This document shows, in pieces, positions 30,135-37,478 of a stretch of DNA of 64,000 nucleotides. A program made the position numbers and the translations under genes. Under the pieces are notes generated by a model. The model saw only the letters and a list, made by a program, of their open reading frames with translations, was not told where the DNA came from and ran no database searches. The stretch is from an uncultured Bacteroidales bacterium (GTDB lineage: Bacteria; Bacteroidota; Bacteroidia; Bacteroidales; UBA932). Where the stretch lies: NCBI GenBank assembly GCA_934691625.1, contig CAKUTA010000001.1:248001-312000 (forward strand). Reading direction: 5' to 3'. The first letter of the stretch is position 1, and every line of letters starts with the position of its first letter.

Positions 30135-31037
30135 TTATTCCTCGTAGCCGAATTTCCGGAGCTCCCTGCGGTTCTCGCGCCAGCCCTCATCCACCTTCAC
30201 GAACATTGACAGGAAGACCTTCTTCTGGAAGAAGTCCTCCATCTCGATTCGTGCCTGTGTCCCGGTTCGCTTCAATGCACTTCCGCCCTTGCCGATGAGT
30301 ATGCCCTTCTGGGAATCCCTCATGACATAGATTACAGCGCTGATTTCATATCTCTCCTCGCCCTCCTTGAAGGACTCGATCTCCACCTCGCAGCTGTACG
30401 GGATCTCCTCGGAATAGTTCTCCAGGATTTTCTCCCTGATTATTTCCGAAGCGAAGAACCTCAGGTTCTTGTCTGTGAAGGCATCCTTGTCAAACCATGC
30501 CGGCGATACCGGAAGCTTCGATATGACAGCATTGAGAACGCTGTCGATATTGAACCGCTCCTTGGCGGACACCGGTATTATCAGCGCCTGCGGAACCCTT
30601 TCCTGCCATTCAGACATTGTCCTTACGACCTTCTCCTGGTCGCTGATGTCGATCTTGTTCAGGACAATGATGACCGGACATTCGAGTTTCTTCAGCTTCT
30701 CTATATATTCAGCGTTCTTGTCAGGCTTCTCCACGGTGTCTGTGACATAGAGGATTATATCGGCATCGCCTATCGCGGTGTCCACGAAATCCATCATGTT
30801 CTCCTGCAGCCTGTAGTTCGGCTTCAGGATACCGGGAGTGTCGGAATAGACTATCTGGTAGTTCTCCCCGTTGACAATTCCCCTGATTCTGTGCCTTGTG
30901 GTCTGAGCCTTCGCTGTTACTATCGAAAGCTTCTCTCCGACAAGTGCATTCATAAGAGTGGATTTGCCGACATTCGGATTACCGATTATGTTGACAAATC
31001 CAGCCCTATGTTCTTTAGGTTCCTGTATGGTATCCAT
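30135..31037 (-). CDS. era: GTPase Era
   Basis: Ribosome assembly GTPase that binds the 3' end of 16S rRNA. 300 residues: G1 GNPNVGKST, G2 region with TTRHRI, G3 DTPG, G4 NKID, and G5 VSAKE. The C-terminal KH domain contains GKGGSALKRTGTQARIEMEDF. It starts 3 bp after the pseudouridine synthase stop; both are rRNA maturation factors and likely share an operon. Confidence 0.97.
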   Translation of the reverse strand: MDTIQEPKEHRAGFVNIIGNPNVGKSTLMNALVGEKLSIVTAKAQTTRHRIRGIVNGENYQIVYSDTPGILKPNYRLQENMMDFVDTAIGDADIILYVTDTVEKPDKNAEYIEKLKKLECPVIIVLNKIDISDQEKVVRTMSEWQERVPQALIIPVSAKERFNIDSVLNAVISKLPVSPAWFDKDAFTDKNLRFFASEIIREKILENYSEEIPYSCEVEIESFKEGEERYEISAVIYVMRDSQKGILIGKGGSALKRTGTQARIEMEDFFQKKVFLSMFVKVDEGWRENRRELRKFGYEE

Positions 31038-31040
31038 ATT

Positions 31041-32573
31041 CTATACGTATGCACCCATTTTCAGGACATTGGCCTCTCCTTCAGAGAGATATCTCCACTC
31101 GCCCTTCTTCAGGCCCTTCTTGGTGAGCCCTGCGAAATAGACCCTGTCGAGAGCCTTGACCTCATATCCGAGGGATTCAAAGATCCTTCTGACAATGCGG
31201 TTCTTGCCTGAATGTATCTCAATGCCCAGTTTCCTGTGGTCTTCAGCGTCGATGTACTCTAGCTCGTCGGCCTTGATGTTTCCGTCTGAAAGCGTTATGC
31301 CCGCTACGATCTTGTCATAGTCCTCCTGTGCGAGAGGCTTGTCCAGGATCACCTGGTAGATCTTCTTCTTGTCGTATGACGGGTGTGTAAGTCTTTCAGC
31401 GATTTCACCATCATTTGTGAACATCAGGACTCCTGTGGTGTTCTTGTCAAGGCGGCCTACAGGGAATACCCTGGCGCTGCAGTTCTTAAGCAGGTCCATT
31501 ACGGTCTTCTCTGCGTGAGGGTCGCTCGCTGTCGTCACGAATCCCTTAGGCTTGTTCATTACGATGTACACCTTTTCCTCGCCTCTGATTCTCTCTCCGT
31601 TGAACCTGATGTCATCGTTGAGTACATTGACCTTGGTTCCGAGCTCGGTGATAACCTCGCCGTTTACTGTTACGACGCCTGCCTGGATATACTGGTCGGC
31701 CTCGCGGCGTGAGCAGATGCCTGAATTGGCAATGAACTTGTTGAGGCGGATTGTCTCCTTGATAGGTGTCTCTACATAGTCATTGTCTGAAAGCTGTATC
31801 TGGTCGAGCTGCGGCTTGCGGCTCAGTATCATGTTCATGTTCTGCTCGTCAGTCTCGCTGAACTTGTACGGATTAGGTTTAGCCTGAGCCCTTCTGGCTG
31901 CCGATGCGCCTCTTCCTGTCGGCTTTCCTCCCTTGAAGCCTTTCCCTGCATTGTCATGTCCGCCGAAAGGCCTTCTTCCTGTGTGGGCATTGCCTCTACC
32001 CTCGCTGCTGCCGCCGAAAGCTCTTCTTCCTGACGGCCTGTCGGACTGGCCGAATGATGCCCTTCTTCCTGAAGGACCGAAGCTGCGTCCCTCGCCGCTG
32101 CCGAAGCTTCTTCTCTCGGATGAGCCTCCGTGACCGTATGAACGGACATCGGATGATCGTCCGTAGCTGCTTCCTCTGCTGTCTGAATTATAGCTCCTTC
32201 CATAGCTTCTTCTCTCGGAATCTCCATAGCTGCGTCCCTCTGATGAGTGACCGTAGCTTCTGTCTGAACTGCTGTAGCTTCTGCCTGACGGCCTGCTGCC
32301 GGAGTGTCCGTAGCTTCTCCTGTCAGATGAGCCTCCATTGCCGTATGAACGGCCTTCAGACGAGCGTCCGTAGCTGCTTCCTCTGTTGTCTGAATTGTAG
32401 CTCCTTCCATAGCTTCTTCCTTCTGATCCTCCGGAGTGTCTTTCCTCCGAATTATAGGATCTTCTTTCTGCAGGTCCTTCTGATGATGAATAGACCTTCC
32501 CGGAGATGCGAGGCCGTCTCGGTCTCAGCTTTCTTCCTTCTGCGGTGAAACCGCTCTTGTTGTTCTCTTCCAT
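31041..32573 (-). CDS. RsuA/RluB-family rRNA pseudouridine synthase with a long Ser-Tyr-Gly-Arg-rich N-terminal domain
   Basis: 510 residues in two distinct halves. Residues ~25-215 form a low-complexity domain of SYGRS, RSYG, SSEGR and RSFG repeats, shading into RRAFGG-type and Lys/Arg-rich sequence. From ~262 comes an S4 RNA-binding domain (IRLNKFIANSGICSRREADQYI), then the catalytic domain with VGRLDKNTTGVLMFTNDG, which holds the catalytic Asp, and GKNRIVRRIFESLGYEV. The enzyme isomerises a uridine in rRNA; RluB acts near position 2605 of 23S rRNA in E. coli, but the site here is not known. The tail resembles RNA-binding disordered regions. Followed by era after 3 bp. Confidence 0.9.
   Translation of the reverse strand: MEENNKSGFTAEGRKLRPRRPRISGKVYSSSEGPAERRSYNSEERHSGGSEGRSYGRSYNSDNRGSSYGRSSEGRSYGNGGSSDRRSYGHSGSRPSGRSYSSSDRSYGHSSEGRSYGDSERRSYGRSYNSDSRGSSYGRSSDVRSYGHGGSSERRSFGSGEGRSFGPSGRRASFGQSDRPSGRRAFGGSSEGRGNAHTGRRPFGGHDNAGKGFKGGKPTGRGASAARRAQAKPNPYKFSETDEQNMNMILSRKPQLDQIQLSDNDYVETPIKETIRLNKFIANSGICSRREADQYIQAGVVTVNGEVITELGTKVNVLNDDIRFNGERIRGEEKVYIVMNKPKGFVTTASDPHAEKTVMDLLKNCSARVFPVGRLDKNTTGVLMFTNDGEIAERLTHPSYDKKKIYQVILDKPLAQEDYDKIVAGITLSDGNIKADELEYIDAEDHRKLGIEIHSGKNRIVRRIFESLGYEVKALDRVYFAGLTKKGLKKGEWRYLSEGEANVLKMGAYV
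31930..32500 (-). repeat. Degenerate in-frame repeats coding for the SYGRS tail
   Basis: The coding strand repeats short units for Ser-Tyr-Gly-Arg-Ser and Ser-Glu-Gly-Arg. Larger units also recur: the segment coding RSYGRSYNSD.RGSSYGRSS occurs at least twice. The repeats keep frame with the ORF and are not CRISPR-like, since there are no uniform spacers. Confidence 0.75.
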
Positions 32574-32748
32574 TTTGGATAATGCCCTTTAGGGCGTTTT
32601 AGTTAACTTTTATGGCTCACGCCATTCTTATCAATATTCCCGGCTTGCGCCGTTCTTTAGAAATTGTTTCAATGTCTGTTCCGCATTATTTCGCGGCGTT
32701 GACGGATATCCACGGTACGCATGAATCATGCCATCCGCTGTTTTGTCA

Positions 32749-33537
32749 TCAGCCTTTCAGCTTGAAGATATAGGTTATGGTTCCTTTCTGCAGCGCCGGA
32801 GCGTCAGCACTCACATTGAAGTGGGTCTTCAAGGCCGCCTCTCTTGCCGCATTCCATAGCGCGGCGTTGTTGACATCAGTCCCTGGAGCTCCTGCCTGGG
32901 CCTTTGTCACATTGCCGTAGTTATCTACCCATATTGTAACGACCACCTTTCCCTCATCCTGTACGGGATATGCAGGTTTCGCAATGACTCCCACGACGTT
33001 CCTTCCCTGGAGATGGGCATTAGGTGTCCCGGTCGTCCTGCCTGTCTTGGTGTTGCCCTGGGCATGCCCCTCCTTCAATGCGTCTGTCACTTTGGCAGCG
33101 GTCTGTGCGGCGAGGGTGTCCTTGTTTGTCTTGTTGTTTGCAGCGTGGAACAATGCCTTGTTCTCTATCGGCTTCTCCCTTGGCGGCTCATATTTCTCCA
33201 CATCCCCGAAATCATCGACTGTGGATTCCCTGGCGAGGTTTTCCTTCTTGCCGAGCTCCTGTGCCTCTGACCGTTGAGCCAGCTTTACTGGTTTTGTCCT
33301 GTCAGGATCTTCCGACTGCGGCGCAGAGCCTTTCTTCTGCTGGTGCACTACAGTCTTTTCATCCTCTGCGCTGAAGTCTATCACGAAACTCTGCTCCGGA
33401 GGAGGCGGGTACATGTATGTGAGGCCGTTGAATGCAATCAGCACATACAGCGCCACATGGAAAAGCACAGTCAGCGTCAGCGCGATGCCGACTGCCGACC
33501 GTTCAGTCCTGTGCTGTATTTCCTGGTACTTCTTCAT
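32749..33537 (-). CDS. TonB/TolA-family energy transducer
   Basis: 262 residues. A short cytoplasmic N-terminus is followed by one transmembrane helix (~16-38, GIALTLTVLFHVALYVLIAFN), then a charged periplasmic spacer with few prolines (YMYPPPPE, KYEPPREKP). The TonB-type C-terminal domain has VVVTIWVDNYGNVTKAQ and ALWNAAREAALKTHF. It couples inner-membrane proton flow to outer-membrane receptors such as SusC proteins. Third gene of exbB-exbD-tonB, 3 bp after exbD. The charged spacer is TolA-like, so a Tol role is possible. Confidence 0.88.
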   Translation of the reverse strand: MKKYQEIQHRTERSAVGIALTLTVLFHVALYVLIAFNGLTYMYPPPPEQSFVIDFSAEDEKTVVHQQKKGSAPQSEDPDRTKPVKLAQRSEAQELGKKENLARESTVDDFGDVEKYEPPREKPIENKALFHAANNKTNKDTLAAQTAAKVTDALKEGHAQGNTKTGRTTGTPNAHLQGRNVVGVIAKPAYPVQDEGKVVVTIWVDNYGNVTKAQAGAPGTDVNNAALWNAAREAALKTHFNVSADAPALQKGTITYIFKLKG

Positions 33538-33540
33538 TTG

Positions 33541-33951
33541 TTATTCAGGCTGCGTCGCCAGTATAACCTTGTAGTGATTCCTCTTGGCGATATTCATTAC
33601 CGCTACTATCTCCTTGACAGGCACGGTCTCGTCAGCGTAGATGGAGAATGTCGGATCCTCCTCGTTCTGGAGCAGATCGACAAGGTTGTCCTCGACTTCA
33701 CCGAATGGGACAGGCTGTTCGCTTCCATTGATATGGTAGGTGTATTCCCCGTCCTGCCAGTCCTTTATGGAAACGCTGACAGTAGCCTTGGCCGAAACCT
33801 GGCCGGTGCTTTTAGGCAGCATCAGCTTGAGGGCATTCGGGTTCACCAGCGTGGATGTTATAAGGAAGAAGATGAGCAGCAGGAACACGAGGTCGGTCAT
33901 TGACGACATCGCGGTCTCATGCAGCACCTTCGTTTGTCTCTTGAATGCCAT
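33541..33951 (-). CDS. exbD: ExbD/TolR-family proton channel subunit
   Basis: 136 residues. A single N-terminal helix, SSMTDLVFLLLIFFLITSTL, carries the essential Asp that conducts protons. A small periplasmic domain follows (~45-136). Located 3 bp after exbB and 3 bp before the TonB-like gene, forming a tight operon. Confidence 0.93.
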   Translation of the reverse strand: MAFKRQTKVLHETAMSSMTDLVFLLLIFFLITSTLVNPNALKLMLPKSTGQVSAKATVSVSIKDWQDGEYTYHINGSEQPVPFGEVEDNLVDLLQNEEDPTFSIYADETVPVKEIVAVMNIAKRNHYKVILATQPE

Positions 33952-33954
33952 ATC

Positions 33955-34674
33955 CTAGTTCTCCTTTTCAGCGGCAGGCTCCTGCAGGAGGTCCATAAAA
34001 TCAATTGTCGCGTTCTCCATCTTGAATACAAGGTCTGAAATATTGGAGGTCAGATAGTTGTATCCGAAGTAGGCGAGAATGCCGACGATAAGTCCGCCGA
34101 CTGTGGTGATCATCGCCGTATAGATACCGCTGGAGAGCAGGGTTATATCAATGTTGTTTCCGGCCTGCGACATGTTGAAGAATGCCTGCACCATACCGAG
34201 GACTGTTCCGAGGAATCCTATCATCGGAGCACCTCCTGCGATGGTGGCCAGGATAGGAAGCCCTTTCTCGAGTCTTGCGACCTCAGTGTTGCCGGTGTTC
34301 TCTATTGCAGTCTGGATGTCGGAAAGCGGGCGGCCTATGCGTGAGATTCCTTTCTCCACGAGCCTTGCCACAGGGGAATCATATTTCTCGCAGAGCGACT
34401 GCGCTGATTTCAGCTTCCCTTCATGTATGTAGTCGCGTATGTCGCGCATGAAATTCGAATCTATCTGTCCGGCCTGGTGAATCATCCACCATTTCTTACC
34501 GAAAATGTATATCGCGATTATCGACAATATCAGGAGCACCAGCATCAGCCAGCCACCCTTTACTGCCATGTCAAGAAGATGCATTTCCTCCTGCTGAGGA
34601 ACAACAGGCATCGATGACGCCTCTGCTGCAGCGACTGAATCAATGCCTGCTGCCTGTAAAAGATAGAACAACAT
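33955..34674 (-). CDS. exbB: MotA/TolQ/ExbB-family proton channel protein
   Basis: 239 residues. After an N-terminal periplasmic stretch come three transmembrane helices (~37-57, ~140-165, ~185-208). The conserved segments GLPILATIAGGAPMIGFLGTV and GIYTAMITTVGGLIVGI are typical of ExbB/TolQ. Forms the pentameric channel with ExbD. Its leader carries a family 2 repeat (34703-34825). Confidence 0.94.
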   Translation of the reverse strand: MLFYLLQAAGIDSVAAAEASSMPVVPQQEEMHLLDMAVKGGWLMLVLLILSIIAIYIFGKKWWMIHQAGQIDSNFMRDIRDYIHEGKLKSAQSLCEKYDSPVARLVEKGISRIGRPLSDIQTAIENTGNTEVARLEKGLPILATIAGGAPMIGFLGTVLGMVQAFFNMSQAGNNIDITLLSSGIYTAMITTVGGLIVGILAYFGYNYLTSNISDLVFKMENATIDFMDLLQEPAAEKEN

Positions 34675-34702
34675 ATTTAGTAATACTTTTTGTAAATTCT
34701 CA

Positions 34703-34825
34703 ATATTCCTTCATCTTCTTCCTGGGAATTCAGGTCAGATATGCTCCGCTATCTTCCCCGAATCCCCAGTCGAACCTGAAGTCTTTCCCTCTCAAACCTT
34801 CTGATAATAATTTCAGAACAGCTTC
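34703..34825 (-). repeat. Family 2 structured leader element, copy A (upstream of exbB)
   Basis: On the minus strand this ~123-nt segment runs from GAAGCTGTTCTGAAAT through GACTTCAGGTTCGAC to AAGATGAAGGAAT. It aligns along its length with 42651-42774. A 10-bp stem (arms 34722-34731 and 34760-34769, CTGGGAATTC with GAATCCCCAG) encloses conserved GGGGAAGATAGCGG. The matching stem in copy B has different bases that still pair. Confidence 0.8.
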
Positions 34826-34864
34826 GAAAGCGCGAAATTACAAATTTTTCATCATTTTCGGAAA

Positions 34865-36274
34865 TCAGTTGCCCTGTTTTGACGCAAATTCGGCGCGGAC
34901 ATCTGCCATGATGCGGTCTGCCTTGGCATAGCCGTCGGCAGGCGCTTTCCATATTATTGCGAGGAAGATGATTCCGATGACACCGAATGCGATGGATACC
35001 TCGAACACTGAATTCCATCCGAAGCTGTCAGCCAGCATTCCGAATGCCAGGCCTGAGACAGTGGTGCTTGCATATCCGAAGATTCCTGCGATGCCGTTGG
35101 CGGAAGCTGATACCCTCTTGGTCGCGTGGTTCGAGCAGGCGATTCCTACGAGGGCCTGTGGCATGTAGATAAAGAAGCTTGCCATCACTACCGATATGAT
35201 AGTCAGAATAGTAGCATCCTTCGGAAGCATCCAGAAAATGACAAAGCATATTGTAGCTCCTACTAGCCCTACGAGGCATGTCTGATGAGCCTTGCTCTTG
35301 AAAAACTTGTCTGTCGCCCAGCCTGCGAGGAGCGTTCCTACGATACCTCCGGCGATTTCCGAAGCCGCCACGACAATTGATGCCGTCTGGATGCTCAGCC
35401 CCCTGTCCTGGGTAAGGAACGTGGAGCCCCAGTCGAGAATGGTGAACCGTATCACATATACGCAGAAATTGGCTATGCCAAGAATCCATATTACGGGATT
35501 GCCGAATACCATCTTCTTTACCAGCCTCTTATAGGCAAGTTTGGTGAATCCTTCATCCTCCTTTACGGCCTCCTTTACGGCGGAATCGCCGTCCATTGTC
35601 TCCGGATCCGGCAGGCCTACAGATGCAGGGGTGTCCTTCAGACCGAAGAAGAGCATTGCCGAACCGGCGATCGCAAGGATGGCCGGAATGAAGAAGCACC
35701 ACTGCCATGCCCCGAATGAGAAATGCTGAAGGATAAGTGTACCGCAGAGCAGTGCCACGAGCCCGGCCCCGATGGAATGCGAGCTGTTCCAGATGGACTG
35801 TTTTGTCGCAAGCTCCGACGGGCGTATCCAGTGCGCCATGAGGCTGCCGCATGGAGGGTAGCCCATGCCCTGCGTGTATCCGTTTATCAGCCATAGGCCA
35901 CCGATGAATACCACGAGCCCTGCCGTCGCTTTCCCTTCTGTATCCAGGAAGTTGAACAGCCCGTTCATTTCAGGACTGAGCCCGATCAGGATGTTCACGA
36001 TGGCTGAAAGCAGCAGCCCTGCAGCCATCATCTTCTTCCGGCTCACCCTGTCGGCGAGAAATCCGTTCACGAAACGTGAGATTCCGTAGATGACCCCGTT
36101 CAATGTCAGGAACAGTCCTAGCTTGGCTTTGCTGATCCCGAGCTCTGCCTCCAGGGCCGGCATGGTTATGCTGAAATTCTTCCTTACGAAATAGAAGAGG
36201 GCGTATCCGATCATGAGGATGATCAATGTCCTCCACTGCCAGTAGTTGTACTTCTTGATTGTCTGTTTGTCCAT
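34865..36274 (-). CDS. MFS transporter, organophosphate:phosphate antiporter type
   Basis: 469 residues, 12 transmembrane helices. The N-terminal YALFYFVRKNFSITMPAL and the early motif LTLNGVIYGISRFVNGFLADRVSRKKMM are typical of the GlpT/UhpT/UhpC group, which exchanges phosphorylated metabolites for inorganic phosphate. YTQGMGYPPCGSLMAHWI matches the conserved helix-4/5 region. The likely substrate is glycerol-3-phosphate or a sugar phosphate; neither can be chosen. It has its own promoter at 36305-36336. HAD phosphatase upstream may be functionally linked. Confidence 0.9.
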   Translation of the reverse strand: MDKQTIKKYNYWQWRTLIILMIGYALFYFVRKNFSITMPALEAELGISKAKLGLFLTLNGVIYGISRFVNGFLADRVSRKKMMAAGLLLSAIVNILIGLSPEMNGLFNFLDTEGKATAGLVVFIGGLWLINGYTQGMGYPPCGSLMAHWIRPSELATKQSIWNSSHSIGAGLVALLCGTLILQHFSFGAWQWCFFIPAILAIAGSAMLFFGLKDTPASVGLPDPETMDGDSAVKEAVKEDEGFTKLAYKRLVKKMVFGNPVIWILGIANFCVYVIRFTILDWGSTFLTQDRGLSIQTASIVVAASEIAGGIVGTLLAGWATDKFFKSKAHQTCLVGLVGATICFVIFWMLPKDATILTIISVVMASFFIYMPQALVGIACSNHATKRVSASANGIAGIFGYASTTVSGLAFGMLADSFGWNSVFEVSIAFGVIGIIFLAIIWKAPADGYAKADRIMADVRAEFASKQGN

Positions 36275-36304
36275 GTTGATGCTGGTTATCTGTCTTTATT
36301 TGTG

Positions 36305-36336
36305 CAAAAATAGCGTAAATTCTAAAACTTTACAAT
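36305..36336 (-). promoter_or_regulatory. Promoter of the phosphate-antiporter gene
   Basis: CAAAAATA at 36305-36312 reads TATTTTTG on the minus strand (TAnnTTTG). CAAT at 36333-36336 gives an imperfect TTTG-like -33 at 20 bp spacing. It sits 31 bp before the ATG, between two same-strand genes. Confidence 0.6.
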
Positions 36337-36338
36337 TT

Positions 36339-37046
36339 TCATTTATTTTCGTTTCGTATCGCTTTCAGGATGCCGGGCAGCTCCGTGAACCTTTCTGCCC
36401 TGAAAAGTCCCGGGTGGTCGTATTCCTCCACCACCTCATGCTGCCAGGTCTTTTCTGACGGTATGTACACGCCTTTCCCTCCGATTTTCAGCACGGGGTC
36501 AATGTCGGACTTGAATGAGTTTCCGACCATCAGCATCTCTCCTGCGCAGACCCCGAGCCTCGAGCAGAGCTCCGAGTACACGGCAGGTGTCTTTTCGCAG
36601 ACAATGTCGACGTAGTCGAAATATTTCCTTAGCCCGGACCTGTCTATCTTGTGGTTCTGGTCGAGAAGATCCCCCTTGGTCAGGATTGCCATCTTGTACA
36701 TTCCTGATGCATGCAGCCTTGACAGCGTATCTTCCACGCCGTCAAGGGGCGTGGCTGGGTTTCTGAGGAGCTCCCTGCCTGCCTGTATCAGCTGCAGTAT
36801 CATGTCAGCCCCGACTTTTCCTCCGCTGACTCTTACGGCAGTCTCTATCATTGACAATATGAAAGCCTTGGCTCCATATCCGAGTTCATCCATATTATCC
36901 ATCTCTGTCCTGAACAGTTCCTCGCCCAGCCACTCCCTGGTGCCATAGTCATCCAGGAGCGTGAAGCAATGCTGCTCAGCATTCCGGAACAGCGGCTCGT
37001 TGCTCCATAGCGTGTCATCGGCATCGCAGATTATTGCCTTTACCAT
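36339..37046 (-). CDS. HAD-superfamily hydrolase (phosphatase-like)
   Basis: 235 residues with the four HAD motifs: I, CDADDTLW (nucleophile and acid Asp); II, MAILTKGD (Thr); III, the Lys in VCEKTPAVY; IV, MLMVGNSFKSDIDP (metal-binding acids). The cap is a small helical C1 insertion (~15-95). Substrates of this group vary widely (sugar phosphates, nucleotides, side-activity cleanup) and cannot be assigned. Confidence 0.88.
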   Translation of the reverse strand: MVKAIICDADDTLWSNEPLFRNAEQHCFTLLDDYGTREWLGEELFRTEMDNMDELGYGAKAFILSMIETAVRVSGGKVGADMILQLIQAGRELLRNPATPLDGVEDTLSRLHASGMYKMAILTKGDLLDQNHKIDRSGLRKYFDYVDIVCEKTPAVYSELCSRLGVCAGEMLMVGNSFKSDIDPVLKIGGKGVYIPSEKTWQHEVVEEYDHPGLFRAERFTELPGILKAIRNENK

Positions 37047-37057
37047 AATATATATTC

Positions 37058-37250
37058 ATTTTAGCCGGACTTGTGCACTTTGTTTTGCCGGTCTTATGTG
37101 CTCATTTTACTGGACTTATTCGCCTCAGCTTCGCGCCTGATACGGGCTGTTTGTTTATGCTAATTTGCTTAATATTAATGTATTAGCACTTTTCAAAATC
37201 GTCTGATGCGCTATTTTGAAAAATGTCAAATAGTTGTGAATTAATGAGTT
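37058..37250 (-). repeat. Interspersed palindromic repeat, family 1, copy 4, with reiterated end
   Basis: The core palindrome is at 37188-37224 (ACTTTTCAAAAT / ATTTTGAAAAAT). The distal end matches the GCGCAAGCCTGAAGTGCATAAGTC end of copy 2. Here a CGGACTTRTGTGC-like unit occurs three times in slightly different form (37065-37120). The rest of 37047-37478 holds a short GATGCCG-type hairpin (~37315-37340) and no ORF; the gap separates the HAD gene from the M6 protease. Confidence 0.8.
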
Positions 37251-37478
37251 ATATAAAAACAAGTGACACCGCCTTACATTGCCGGAGCCTGAAGTATATA
37301 GTTCCATTCGTTTTATGCCGGGGTGAAGCCGCGGCATCCCACAAATTTACTCAAATAAAGTTAACATTCCATGCATCTTGTGTGTTCCGTAACATTTCTG
37401 CTTGCTAATGTCGGAAAAATAAGTTAACTATGCATGCTGAAGCTGCCGGAATATAGAAAGCGGCTTCAGCAATATTGC

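Noticed and set aside
31930..32500. Possible CRISPR array
   Set aside because: The repeats are degenerate, in frame with a protein, and lack constant-length unique spacers; no cas genes nearby.
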